A stretch of 60,713 nucleotides of DNA from Desulfovibrionaceae bacterium. GTDB lineage: Bacteria > Desulfobacterota > Desulfovibrionia > Desulfovibrionales > Desulfovibrionaceae. The translations under genes and the position numbers were made by a program. Positions within the stretch are counted from its first letter, which is position 1; every line of letters begins with the position of its first letter. The notes under the pieces are model-generated. The model was not told the origin of the DNA and ran no database searches. It saw only the letters and a list, made by a program, of their open reading frames with translations. Shown one piece after another: positions 8,800 through 16,913 of the stretch. Location of the stretch: contig WSYE01000018.1 of the NCBI GenBank assembly GCA_009773665.1, positions 1 through 60,713 of the forward strand, in the 5' to 3' direction.

Positions 8800-9276
8800 A
8801 TGGACACGAAATACTGGCTCCTGAAGACCGAGCCCGGCTGCTACTCCATCGACGACCTAGCCGCCGAACCGGCCCAGACCACCCGCTGGAGCGGTGTGCG
8901 CAACTTCCAGGCCCGAAACTTCCTGCGCGACCAGATGTCCGAGGGCGACTTGGCGCTCTTTTATCACAGTGTCACCGGGCCTTCGGCGGTGGGCGTGGCC
9001 AGGATCGTGCGGGGCGGGTATCCCGACGAGACCGCCTGGGACCCGGACGACCAGCACTTCGATCCCAAATCCAGCCCGGAGAACCCCTTGTGGTTCGCGG
9101 TGGACGTGCGCTTCGTGGAAAAATTCGCCCAGCCTGTGCCGCTGGGTGCCATGCGCGCGGTCCAGGCCCTGGCCGGAATGGAGCTTCTGCGCAAGGGCTC
9201 CAGGCTCTCAGTGATGCCCGTCACCCGCGAGGAGTTCGAAACCGTGCGCGCCATGGGAGAACGGCTTCCGGCTTGA
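8800..9276 (+). CDS. EVE-domain protein
   Basis: This 158-residue protein is a complete EVE (PUA-like) domain of the thymocyte nuclear protein 1 class. It starts with YWLLKTEPGCYSIDDL and carries WSGVRNFQARNFLR and GDLALFYHS. EVE domains bind modified bases in nucleic acids and are sometimes linked to DNA-modification-dependent restriction. Here it stands alone between a receiver and an aldehyde dehydrogenase, so a housekeeping RNA or DNA reader role is more likely. Confidence 0.9.
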   Translation: MDTKYWLLKTEPGCYSIDDLAAEPAQTTRWSGVRNFQARNFLRDQMSEGDLALFYHSVTGPSAVGVARIVRGGYPDETAWDPDDQHFDPKSSPENPLWFAVDVRFVEKFAQPVPLGAMRAVQALAGMELLRKGSRLSVMPVTREEFETVRAMGERLPA

Positions 9277-9388
9277 CACGCGCCGCCGCGCGTGGTGAAT
9301 CCTGGCAGGCTGAATATGCCTGATTTGACATATTATCTGTATGCGCACACTGCCGGGAACACCCCAGAAACACGCCCAGGAGCCTAAA

Positions 9389-11011
9389 ATGACCACCGTC
9401 GCCGATATCCCCTCCCTGTACACGACAACCGGCCCGGTTCCGCCCGAATTCGACCTGCCTGACCAGGTCCTGATCAATACTTGGCTGTTAGACGGACGCC
9501 TTGAGCCCTGGACGGGCGAGATGCAGACCGTCACCTCTCCCATCCATGTGGACACGGGTTCCGGCCCGGCTCCGCGCGTCATCGGGGCCTGCCCCATGCT
9601 GGACGAAGCAGCCGCCTTGGCCGCCGTGGATGCCGCCAGCCGCGCCTGGGACCACGGGCGCGGTCTCTGGCCCACCATGCGCGTGGACGAGCGCATCCGT
9701 TGCGTGGAGGAATTCGCGCACCGCATGGCCGACAAGCGCGACGAAATCGTGCGCCTGATGATGTGGGAGATCTGCAAAACCCTGCCGGACGCCCGCGCCG
9801 AGTTCGACCGCACCGTGGAGTACATCCACGACACCGTGGACGCCCTCAAGGACCTGGACCGGGCCTCCTCGCGCTTCGTCATCGAGAAGGGCATCTACGC
9901 GCAGATACGCCGCGCCCCGCTTGGACCGGTGCTGTGCATGGGGCCGTTCAACTATCCCCTGAACGAAACCTTCACCACGCTGATCCCGGCCCTCATCATG
10001 GGAAACCCCGTGATCGTGAAGCCGCCGCGCATGGGCAAGCTGCTGTACGGGCCGCTTGCGCAGGCTTTCCTCGAGGCCTTCCCCCCAGGCGTTGTGAACG
10101 TGGCCTACGGCGACCGCCGCATCCTGGGGCCAATCATGAAGAGCGGCAAGATCGGCGTGCTGGCCTTCATCGGCTCCAGCAAGGCCGCCGATGCGCTGAG
10201 GCTCCAGCATCCCCACCCGCACCGGCTGCGCTGCATCCTGGGCCTGGACGCCAAGAACGCGGCGATCGTCATGGAAAGCGCGGACATGAACCTCACCGTG
10301 CAGGAATTGCTTGCCGGTAGCTTATCGTTCAACGGGCAGCGCTGCACGGCCATCAAGATCGTTTTCGTCCACCAAAGCCGCGCAAAAGAGCTGGTCGAGC
10401 GCCTGGGCGCAGCCATGGCCGCGCTCCCCTTGGGCATGCCCTGGGATGAGGGCGCAAAGATCACGCCCCTGCCAGAGCCGGGCAAGACCGCGTACCTCAC
10501 GGGGATCATCGCGGACGCCGTGGCGCTGGGGGCATCGGTTACGAACCCGGACGGAGGCGATACCGTCATGTCGCTGTTCCGACCGGCCCTTATCCACCCT
10601 GTGGCCGAGGCCGCGCGGCTCTTCCACGAGGAGCAGTTCGGGCCGGTGGTGCCGGTGGTCCCCTTCTCGGACATGGAGGAGCCCATCCAGGCCATTATCA
10701 ATTCCGGCTACGGCCAGCAGATGAGCATCTTCGGCTCCGACCCGGAAAAGGTGGCGGAGCTTGTGGACCCCATGGTGAACCAGGTATGCCGCGTGAACCT
10801 GAACAGCCAGTGCCAGCGCGGGCCGGACACCTTCCCCTTCACCGGACGCAAAGACTCCGCCGAGGGCACGCTCTCTGTGACGGACGCTCTGCGCTGCTTC
10901 TCCATCAGGACTCTGGTGGCGGCCAAGGGAACGCCCGGCAACAAGGCGCTGCTTTCGGACATCCTGCGCGAACGGCGCTCCAGCTTCCTGTCGACAGATT
11001 TTCTGCTCTAG
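9389..11011 (+). CDS. GapN-like NADP-dependent aldehyde dehydrogenase
   Basis: This 540-residue ALDH-superfamily protein resembles non-phosphorylating glyceraldehyde-3-phosphate dehydrogenase. It has the oxyanion Asn in MGPFNYPL, the catalytic Cys in FNGQRCTA and the Rossmann region FIGSSKAADAL. The segment that usually reads LELGGK instead reads LGLDAK. The general-base Glu, normally 34 residues before the Cys, is therefore a Gly here at exactly that spacing. Start ATG 9389 has an AGGAG site and was preferred over 9341. A hairpin terminator follows. Confidence 0.82.
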   Translation: MTTVADIPSLYTTTGPVPPEFDLPDQVLINTWLLDGRLEPWTGEMQTVTSPIHVDTGSGPAPRVIGACPMLDEAAALAAVDAASRAWDHGRGLWPTMRVDERIRCVEEFAHRMADKRDEIVRLMMWEICKTLPDARAEFDRTVEYIHDTVDALKDLDRASSRFVIEKGIYAQIRRAPLGPVLCMGPFNYPLNETFTTLIPALIMGNPVIVKPPRMGKLLYGPLAQAFLEAFPPGVVNVAYGDRRILGPIMKSGKIGVLAFIGSSKAADALRLQHPHPHRLRCILGLDAKNAAIVMESADMNLTVQELLAGSLSFNGQRCTAIKIVFVHQSRAKELVERLGAAMAALPLGMPWDEGAKITPLPEPGKTAYLTGIIADAVALGASVTNPDGGDTVMSLFRPALIHPVAEAARLFHEEQFGPVVPVVPFSDMEEPIQAIINSGYGQQMSIFGSDPEKVAELVDPMVNQVCRVNLNSQCQRGPDTFPFTGRKDSAEGTLSVTDALRCFSIRTLVAAKGTPGNKALLSDILRERRSSFLSTDFLL

Positions 11012-11036
11012 GCGCAGCCTGCCGACATCGCCAAGA

Positions 11037-11072
11037 AAAAAGGCCCTACGACGCGAATCGCAGGCCCTTTTT
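11037..11072. terminator. Rho-independent-like terminator
   Basis: Arms at 11037-11047 and 11062-11072 pair with one mismatch: five A-T pairs at the base and a GC-rich upper stem. It is flanked by an A run and a T run, so it can work for the plus-strand dehydrogenase gene and the convergent minus-strand monooxygenase gene. Confidence 0.7.
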
Positions 11073-11099
11073 CCGTCAAATCTTCTTGGGGATGCGGCG

Positions 11100-11468
11100 T
11101 CACGCCTCGCAGATGTCCGGCACCGCCACCTTCTGGAACAAGTGCGGCGTGGCCACCGTGCTGGACGGATACCCGCCCAGGTGAGCCTGGAACTCCGGGT
11201 TCTGGAAGGCGCGCCGGAAATGCCCGGCGGACTCCCACACGGCGTAGTTCAAAAACACGCCGCTGCCCCCGATGCCGCGATGCAACTGCGTGGACACGAA
11301 ACCGGGCTGGCGCTTCATGACTTCGGCGTCCGCAGCCCAGGCCGCCAGCAGCAGGCCTGCCTCCTCGGGCTTCACAGTGAACGTGTTGACCAGAACCACC
11401 GGGCCGGTCTCCAGTTCCATCTGCTCCCGTATACCTACGCGCTCGTCCAATTCCGCGAACTTCAGCAT
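11100..11468 (-). CDS. Antibiotic-biosynthesis-monooxygenase (ABM) family protein
   Basis: This 122-residue protein has the dimeric alpha-beta barrel pattern of ABM/YgiN-like enzymes: a strand VVLVNTFTVKPEEAG, then LLAAW, FVSTQLHRG and NYAVWESAGHFRRAF. These cofactor-free or heme-degrading small oxygenases act on quinols or related aromatics; the substrate is unknown. ATG 11468 has a strong AGGAAGGAAA site. It is the last gene downstream of the MarR-membrane protein pair. Confidence 0.78.
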   Translation of the reverse strand: MLKFAELDERVGIREQMELETGPVVLVNTFTVKPEEAGLLLAAWAADAEVMKRQPGFVSTQLHRGIGGSGVFLNYAVWESAGHFRRAFQNPEFQAHLGGYPSSTVATPHLFQKVAVPDICEA

Positions 11469-11532
11469 GGTTTCCTTCCTGTCGGACAGGTCGCCTGTCC
11501 TACCGCGCCGCACGCCAGCCACCAAACCGGAT

Positions 11533-12039
11533 TCACCCGCCGGTCTTCGCTCTCCCCCAGGGCTTCAGCGTGGAGATGACCAGGGCAAATAGTATCGTGC
11601 AATTCTGGAAAAGTCCGCCCCAGAGGTTCCAGGCCCGTGCCTCGGCGTAGACCCGGTTCGACAACGCGCCAAGCCCCTCCGCCCCGGAAAGGGGCGGCAG
11701 CGCGTTCAACCACGGGCCAAGCCAGAATGTTCCGAACACGATTCCGAATATGCAGATGCACCACTTCACCGCCACAAAGCGGTGCCTGAACCACCCCCAG
11801 CCCGTGAAAAGCGAATACGCCACGGAAGTCAGCAGACACCCGACCGCTGCGGGGATGACCAGATAATCATCAATGAACTTCCTGGAGAGGTCGAAGCCGT
11901 TCAGGACCGCACCGTCTCCTGGTTCCAGGAACGCACCCATGGCCGTAATGCAGATCCCGCTGGCAAACCACGTGCCTCCAAACAAAATATGCAAAGCTTT
12001 AAGCCACTTCTGCCCAGCAGGACCAAGGCGCACGCTCAT
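11533..12039 (-). CDS. Four-helix membrane protein (DUF2269-like)
   Basis: This 168-residue protein has four hydrophobic segments, beginning with WLKALHILFGGTWFASGI, a pattern like predicted integral membrane proteins of the DUF2269 type (assignment by eye). Its ATG overlaps the stop of the MarR gene (ATGA), which indicates translational coupling and co-regulation. An ABM oxygenase follows 64 bp downstream. Function is unknown. Confidence 0.7.
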   Translation of the reverse strand: MSVRLGPAGQKWLKALHILFGGTWFASGICITAMGAFLEPGDGAVLNGFDLSRKFIDDYLVIPAAVGCLLTSVAYSLFTGWGWFRHRFVAVKWCICIFGIVFGTFWLGPWLNALPPLSGAEGLGALSNRVYAEARAWNLWGGLFQNCTILFALVISTLKPWGRAKTGG

Positions 12040-12518
12040 GATTCTCTCCCCCCTCGTTGAGGCGTGTTGCTTGCGCCCCAGGATTTCACCCGCCCCGCCA
12101 GCTCCTCCAGCGTCCGCGCCGCGTCGGCGAGCTCTTCCACTGGCAACCCCAGGACCAGCTTCGCGGCCCAGGAGCGATACAGCGCGTCCATCTCCTGGTA
12201 GGCACGTCTGCCTGCATCCGACAGCCAAAACAGGGGAGAACGCCGGTTGTCGTCGTTCTCCAGTTTTTCAAGATATCCAAGCGGCGCAAGCGCATTCAAC
12301 TGCTTCTGCACCCCCTGGCGTGTGAGCCCTATGGCCTGAGCGATGCGCGGCGCGGTCAGCGGCGTGTCCGACAGGGCCAGCGCGCCAAGCACCTGCCAGC
12401 GGGCGCTGGTCAGCAACAGGGGCCGGGCCAGCTCGTCGCCCGCATCCAGCAGCGCCCCGTTCAGGCGGAACACCGCTAGGCAGATCCTCGTCAGGCTCTC
12501 GTCAGTCTCATGCCGCAT
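12036..12518 (-). CDS. MarR-family transcriptional regulator
   Basis: This 160-residue winged-helix protein has ARWQVLGALAL, a recognition helix LTRQGVQKQLNALAPLGYLEKL and the wing DNRRSPLFWLSDAGR. MarR proteins bind small ligands or oxidants and usually repress their own operon. ATG 12518 is preceded by GGGAGG. A palindrome, TTGACA-N6-TGTCAA, lies 55 bp upstream. The gene is coupled to the membrane protein that follows. Confidence 0.88.
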   Translation of the reverse strand: MRHETDESLTRICLAVFRLNGALLDAGDELARPLLLTSARWQVLGALALSDTPLTAPRIAQAIGLTRQGVQKQLNALAPLGYLEKLENDDNRRSPLFWLSDAGRRAYQEMDALYRSWAAKLVLGLPVEELADAARTLEELAGRVKSWGASNTPQRGGRES

Positions 12519-12572
12519 GAAGCATTTCCTCCCCGCGTCCAAGCCAGGTGGCGGATGTCTCCAAATGCCTAC

Positions 12573-12590
12573 TTGACAACCGGCTGTCAA
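12573..12590. promoter_or_regulatory. Probable MarR operator
   Basis: An 18-bp inverted repeat, TTGACA-N6-TGTCAA, sits upstream of the MarR gene. The half-sites read as -35-like TTGACA on both strands, so binding would occlude a promoter. Autoregulation is inferred from position. Confidence 0.5.
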
Positions 12591-12639
12591 CAATGTCCGA
12601 AAACAACACCGAAGGGTACCTCCGGAGCGACTGCCCGGC

Positions 12640-12797
12640 TCAACTTGGAAAAAGCATGAAGGCTGCGGCAGCCACCGCCGTGGGGACCAACGCGGCCACG
12701 AAGAGCCACAGGGGGTTTATGACCCCGTCCCTGAAGCCGTGCTTGAGGATGGAATAGCCCGCCGGGTTGGGCGTTGGCGATGACGGTCGCCGTGCAT
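12640..12797 (-). pseudogene. 3' fragment of a putative Na+/H+ antiporter gene
   Basis: The fragment encodes the last roughly 50 residues of an antiporter nearly identical to the C-terminus of the intact gene at 16914-18182: NPAGYSILKHGF, DGVINPLWLFVAALVPTAVA, ending in FPS. A 2-bp deletion in the stretch coding for IANAPNP breaks the frame, and homology ends near 12797. DNA identity to 16914-17068 is roughly 85-90% by eye. It marks the left edge of the AT-richer island. Confidence 0.85.
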
Positions 12798-12968
12798 ATG
12801 ACCTAAGCCGTGAAGTTGGTGGTTCTACGCTGCGGCGGTTGCGCATCGCAGTTGCGTTCAGGCCAGCCAACTGATAACGAACTAAAACAATCGCTTGCCA
12901 AACGACCTCAGCACGACAATCCCACAAGGTGTTCTCGCCCGAGGTGTCTGAAAGGCTCACTAAATCCC

Positions 12969-14438
12969 ATGCTATTTAACTCGACAGTATTCATTTTCGT
13001 TTTCTTTCCAGTCACCTTACTCTTGTTTTATCTGTTTGCAAATGTAGCCGAATCCCCTTGGCGGCGTCATTTCATTATCATTGCCTCGCTCTTCTTCTAC
13101 AGCCAATGGAACCTGACGAACCTTCCTGTAATTCTCTTGTCCATCGCTGTAAACTATGCCTTTTCAAGAAAACTGACACGAAACGACTCACCACCCTCTT
13201 TCGCAACACCAAGGCAATGGCTCATTCTCGGATTAATATTTAACATTTCTCTGCTTGTATACTTTAAGTACACGAACTTTTTTCTTGCCACATTCAGCTC
13301 GCTGACAACTGTGGCTACTCCTCACTTGGACATCACTCTCCCCCTGGGGATATCATTTTTCACGTTCCAGCAGATCATATACCTGACAGACCTTTACAAG
13401 GGGCGGACTGCCCCGGCGAACCTTCCAGACTACGCGGTCTGTGTCTGTTTTTTCCCTCACCTTATCGCGGGACCCATCATTCAGTACCGCAACTTGTTGC
13501 CGCAGCTTTCCTCTCCGATACAGTTCAAGGTGCAAGCCCCCTACGTCGCCGCTGGCATCGGCTATTTCACGCTCGGGCTAGCCAAGAAGTTGTTCCTGGC
13601 GGACCGACTGGCCCCCTTTGCCGACAACGTGTTCACCCAAGCACTCCAAGGCGCGTCTCTTTCAACACCCGAGGCGTGGGTCGGGGCCATCGCCTACACC
13701 CTTCAACTGTATTTTGACTTCTCCGGCTATTCGGACATGGCCATTGGGTTGGGATTATGTTTCGGGATCGAACTTCCCGTGAACTTCAATTCGCCTTACA
13801 AAGCCACCAGCATCGTCGACTTCTGGCGGCGTTGGCACATCACCCTGTCCAATTTCCTGCGCAACTATCTCTACATACCTTTGGGTGGAAACCGACGTGG
13901 CCCCGCGCGACACCACCTGAACCTCATGCTCACTATGCTGTTGGGAGGATTGTGGCACGGAGCCGGATGGACGTTCATTCTCTGGGGCCTGCTCCACGGT
14001 TTGGCCCTGAGCGTCACCCACTGGTGGCGACGCCGGGAACTTCCGGGAAGCAGGCGGCTGAGGGACGCCCCGAGACTGGCACAAGCCATCACGCTTCTGT
14101 TCGTCATCATTGCGTGGACGCCCTTCAGAGCCGAAACCCTGCAAGCAACCATGGCCATGTGGAAAGCCATGGCAGGCTTTGGGTCCGGCTGGGCTTCACC
14201 GAATGACATGCTCAGCGTGCCCTGTATCGCCCTGGGCTTGGCGCTGGCCCTGCTCACGCCCAATTCTCAAGAAATAATGTGCAAATTCAGGAGCCGTTAC
14301 GAGTACTACAGCTTGCCAGACTTTTCTGAACTACGTTGGAATGCGACACCCAGTTGGGCTGTTTTTGTTGGTTTGATTTTTTTTGTCACTGTCATCACAC
14401 TCTCTCAAAGCTCAAAATTTCTTTATTTTGACTTTTAA
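12969..14438 (+). CDS. MBOAT-family O-acyltransferase (AlgI-like)
   Basis: This 489-residue multi-pass membrane protein begins MLFNSTVFIFVFFP. Typical MBOAT segments are LGISFFTFQQIIYLTD, FDFSGYSDMAIGLGLCFG and WRRWHITLSNFLRNYLYIPLGG, with the catalytic His in GGLWHGAGWTFILWG near residue 329. These enzymes acylate extracellular polysaccharides or lipids using an SGNH-type partner, here encoded immediately downstream. Longer in-frame starts exist, but 12969 matches the family N-terminus. GC content is lower than in surrounding genes. Confidence 0.92.
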   Translation: MLFNSTVFIFVFFPVTLLLFYLFANVAESPWRRHFIIIASLFFYSQWNLTNLPVILLSIAVNYAFSRKLTRNDSPPSFATPRQWLILGLIFNISLLVYFKYTNFFLATFSSLTTVATPHLDITLPLGISFFTFQQIIYLTDLYKGRTAPANLPDYAVCVCFFPHLIAGPIIQYRNLLPQLSSPIQFKVQAPYVAAGIGYFTLGLAKKLFLADRLAPFADNVFTQALQGASLSTPEAWVGAIAYTLQLYFDFSGYSDMAIGLGLCFGIELPVNFNSPYKATSIVDFWRRWHITLSNFLRNYLYIPLGGNRRGPARHHLNLMLTMLLGGLWHGAGWTFILWGLLHGLALSVTHWWRRRELPGSRRLRDAPRLAQAITLLFVIIAWTPFRAETLQATMAMWKAMAGFGSGWASPNDMLSVPCIALGLALALLTPNSQEIMCKFRSRYEYYSLPDFSELRWNATPSWAVFVGLIFFVTVITLSQSSKFLYFDF

Positions 14439-14449
14439 CAATTCACCGT

Positions 14450-15616
14450 ATGAAACCAACTAAACACCTGCTCATATTCGTATTCACCGTCATGACCTTG
14501 ATCGCGCTCCAAGCGCCGTTCAACTGGTACTTTGACCCGTACAACGCCTTCCTGCACAAAAAAACACAAGGGATCAACGCCCCAACCCGTGAATTCTCAA
14601 GACGTATTACTCCATTTTATCAAAGCGAGCACCTGAACGGTAGCGGCTTGATTCTTGGAAGCTCGCGCGCCCTATCCATAGACAGTTGGAGGTATTTTTC
14701 AGCTGACAAGAATGTTCACTGGAACAACCTATGGATTAACATGGCCAACATTAACGAAATCCGACGACTGCTTCAGCAAGCCGTCGCGTTCAATGAAATC
14801 AACATTGTTATCCTTGGCCTGGACTTTGAGGGGTTTAACGCGAACAATATCCGAACTGACTTTTTTACCAAAGCAACACCCGCGCTCACTCAAGAGGGAA
14901 AATTCAATCCACTGCATGTATTCAGTCAACTTGAATTGCTTTTTTCACCCACTACAACCAAAGCTAGCATGCAAGTTCTTCTTGATAATTTACGCATTAC
15001 TTCGAAGTTAGAGAACCTGAACACTCAGAAAATATCAACACAAGAAAAACAGGAAACGCGTGAATCTTTCCGCAAAAATACTGTAACGACCAACAACACG
15101 GTCGTTGGAGGCTTTTCTTTTGAGGACACCACACGTTCTGTTTCAACATTTGAAGATTTACGTGCAATTATTCAAACCTGCCAAACCAAGAACGTAAAAC
15201 TCTTACTGTTCACAAACCCTGAGCATGCGGAAACCCTTGAATCGTTTCACAAGCTAGGCTGTTGGGCATCTTACCAGGAATGGCTTCGCAAAATCGCACG
15301 TATTGTTGCCGACCAGAATATGAAAAACCCGCTTAACTCGATTGAACTCTGGAATTTTGCAGGCTATTCAACCATTAACACATCCTACATCGGGCCTGAC
15401 ACAAAGTGGGGAAACAACTTCTTTTCTGATCCTTCCCACTTCAACCCCACGGTTGGAGATTTCATTCTGGACAAAATCACCGGGCAACGCCTTGCCGCAA
15501 TCCCTGCGCCTCAGGACTTTGGGATCATCCTGACTCCAGACAATGTGGAGGAGGTGCTGCATTTGATGGATATCAACCGATCACTTTACCTCGAAGCCGC
15601 CAAAAATTGGAACTGA
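14450..15616 (+). CDS. SGNH/AlgJ-like partner of the MBOAT acyltransferase
   Basis: The 388-residue protein has an N-terminal signal or anchor helix (residues 7-22). LILGSSRAL at about 68-75 places a Ser in the SGNH block I position. DPSHFNPTVG near residue 330 supplies the Asp-x-x-His type element. Such periplasmic proteins transfer acyl groups handed over by MBOAT proteins (AlgJ/AlgX, DltD analogues). It starts 11 bp after the MBOAT stop. The gene is AT-rich with codon use unlike the host genes, suggesting transfer. The exact polymer modified is unknown. Confidence 0.78.
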   Translation: MKPTKHLLIFVFTVMTLIALQAPFNWYFDPYNAFLHKKTQGINAPTREFSRRITPFYQSEHLNGSGLILGSSRALSIDSWRYFSADKNVHWNNLWINMANINEIRRLLQQAVAFNEINIVILGLDFEGFNANNIRTDFFTKATPALTQEGKFNPLHVFSQLELLFSPTTTKASMQVLLDNLRITSKLENLNTQKISTQEKQETRESFRKNTVTTNNTVVGGFSFEDTTRSVSTFEDLRAIIQTCQTKNVKLLLFTNPEHAETLESFHKLGCWASYQEWLRKIARIVADQNMKNPLNSIELWNFAGYSTINTSYIGPDTKWGNNFFSDPSHFNPTVGDFILDKITGQRLAAIPAPQDFGIILTPDNVEEVLHLMDINRSLYLEAAKNWN

Positions 15617-15617
15617 A

Positions 15618-16568
15618 ATGGCTCTCGATACCATCGTCAAAAAGCTTGAATCAATAATCTCCGACTGCCTTACTCATTACCATGAGCTGGCGTCTGATTA
15701 TGACATCACTGCCCCCCCCACGGAGCAAAATTTCGCGCGGCTTACTGAAACCCTGCGTCGGGCAACGCCTGTTTTAAACCAAGCCATACATGATCTCAAA
15801 ACAGGAGATAACATCTTCTCTTCTGAGATTACCGGTTCCGCTGACAGATTCTCGGAACTGGTCGAACAGTGCGCAGCGCCATTTTCTCTTTCTCAGACGC
15901 TTCATCTGAGTTCACATGTTCGCTTATACCCGTTCTACGACGCCATAACTATTCTCAAGCGCATCGTAATTCATCTCACAGAAGGCCCTCGGCGCAGCAA
16001 ATCAAAAACTTCCGTAAAATTTGTTCTGGCCATTGGATTGCTTTTGATTTTCACGCTTGGCTGGGCAACTGCATCTCGGATGCGAGAATTGGCGAACTTC
16101 CACATACAACTCGTCGCTGCGCAGAGTAATCATCCTCTGCCTCTGACCATCTTCGGATTTGATGATGTGGAAACGGAGAAAGGCAAGCTTTGGCGCTGGA
16201 GCAACGCGCCTGCCAGCCAGATCATCTTCACGATGCCTGAGCGCAAAGCCATGACGCTTACGCTCCGTGTAAACAATTCGTTTCCTGACCAGAAAGTAAC
16301 GGTGTTCATCAATGAACGAGAAAAAATCATCCTCAAGAACATGCCGTTTCACAATTGGGATGACGAAGGCTTGGCAGTGCGAATTCCTTTCGACAGCAAT
16401 GCCGGAGAAAACCGCATCCGCCTTGTCTACGAGACATGGAACACAAAAGATGGCAACGCGTATGTTTCTGACCCCAGAAAACTTGGAGTCAAATACTTCA
16501 GTGTGAGCCTCGAACTTGACACCCTCTTGGCGCGTATTGGCCGCAAGGTGTTCCCAAAGCGCCCGTGA
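15618..16568 (+). CDS. Membrane-anchored protein with C-terminal beta-rich domain
   Basis: This 316-residue protein starts 1 bp after the SGNH stop. Residues 1-130 are mainly helical and soluble, residues about 134-152 form one transmembrane helix, and the remainder is an extracytoplasmic beta-rich domain with GFDDVETEKGKLWRWS, resembling carbohydrate-linked beta-sandwich tails of some glycan-processing membrane proteins. It is probably the third component of the MBOAT-SGNH acylation system. No family was identified with certainty. Confidence 0.65.
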   Translation: MALDTIVKKLESIISDCLTHYHELASDYDITAPPTEQNFARLTETLRRATPVLNQAIHDLKTGDNIFSSEITGSADRFSELVEQCAAPFSLSQTLHLSSHVRLYPFYDAITILKRIVIHLTEGPRRSKSKTSVKFVLAIGLLLIFTLGWATASRMRELANFHIQLVAAQSNHPLPLTIFGFDDVETEKGKLWRWSNAPASQIIFTMPERKAMTLTLRVNNSFPDQKVTVFINEREKIILKNMPFHNWDDEGLAVRIPFDSNAGENRIRLVYETWNTKDGNAYVSDPRKLGVKYFSVSLELDTLLARIGRKVFPKRP

Positions 16569-16913
16569 GCCACATCCCGCCTGCGTTCGCTGAAACTTCC
16601 ACGTCTTCCTGCATCTGGCATATTCCGCACGCAGTGGTCATCCGTTCCTGCAGCCACACCCCCTAACATCATCGACATCCAGTATACACGGAGACGACGA
16701 GGTCATGAGGCCTTGCAACCAGATGCGCAAGCTCCGCTTTGCCAAGAGGTCTGGTCTCAGCGCTTGCGAGGTCTGTGTATCACCTGGCAATCCGCTTCAG
16801 ACGGTGAAAGGGGCATTTGATAATGGGATGCCGGCTCTGCCGCTCCCCAAGGCCGCCCGATGGAGTGCGGAGCGCCTGCTGGCTCTGCGTGTCGTTAGAA
16901 CAGGAGGCCGCCG
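16569..16913. other. Right-hand edge of island 1, no convincing gene
   Basis: Base composition returns towards the host value. A 70-codon ORF at 16705-16917 has no recognisable domain, is rich in Arg and Ala, and overlaps the antiporter stop; it is not called. No repeat matching the left edge other than the antiporter sequence itself was seen. Confidence 0.4.

Noticed and set aside
8800..9276. EVE protein as part of a modification-dependent restriction system
   Set aside because: No nuclease or helicase gene is adjacent and the protein is a single-domain EVE of the housekeeping type.
12640..12960. 106-codon ORF read through the antiporter fragment as a gene
   Set aside because: Only its last ~45 codons have homology; the rest is unrelated frame read across the island boundary, and a 2-bp deletion is evident.
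12640..16913. Island 1 as prophage or insertion sequence
   Set aside because: No integrase, transposase, terminal inverted repeats or phage structural genes were seen.
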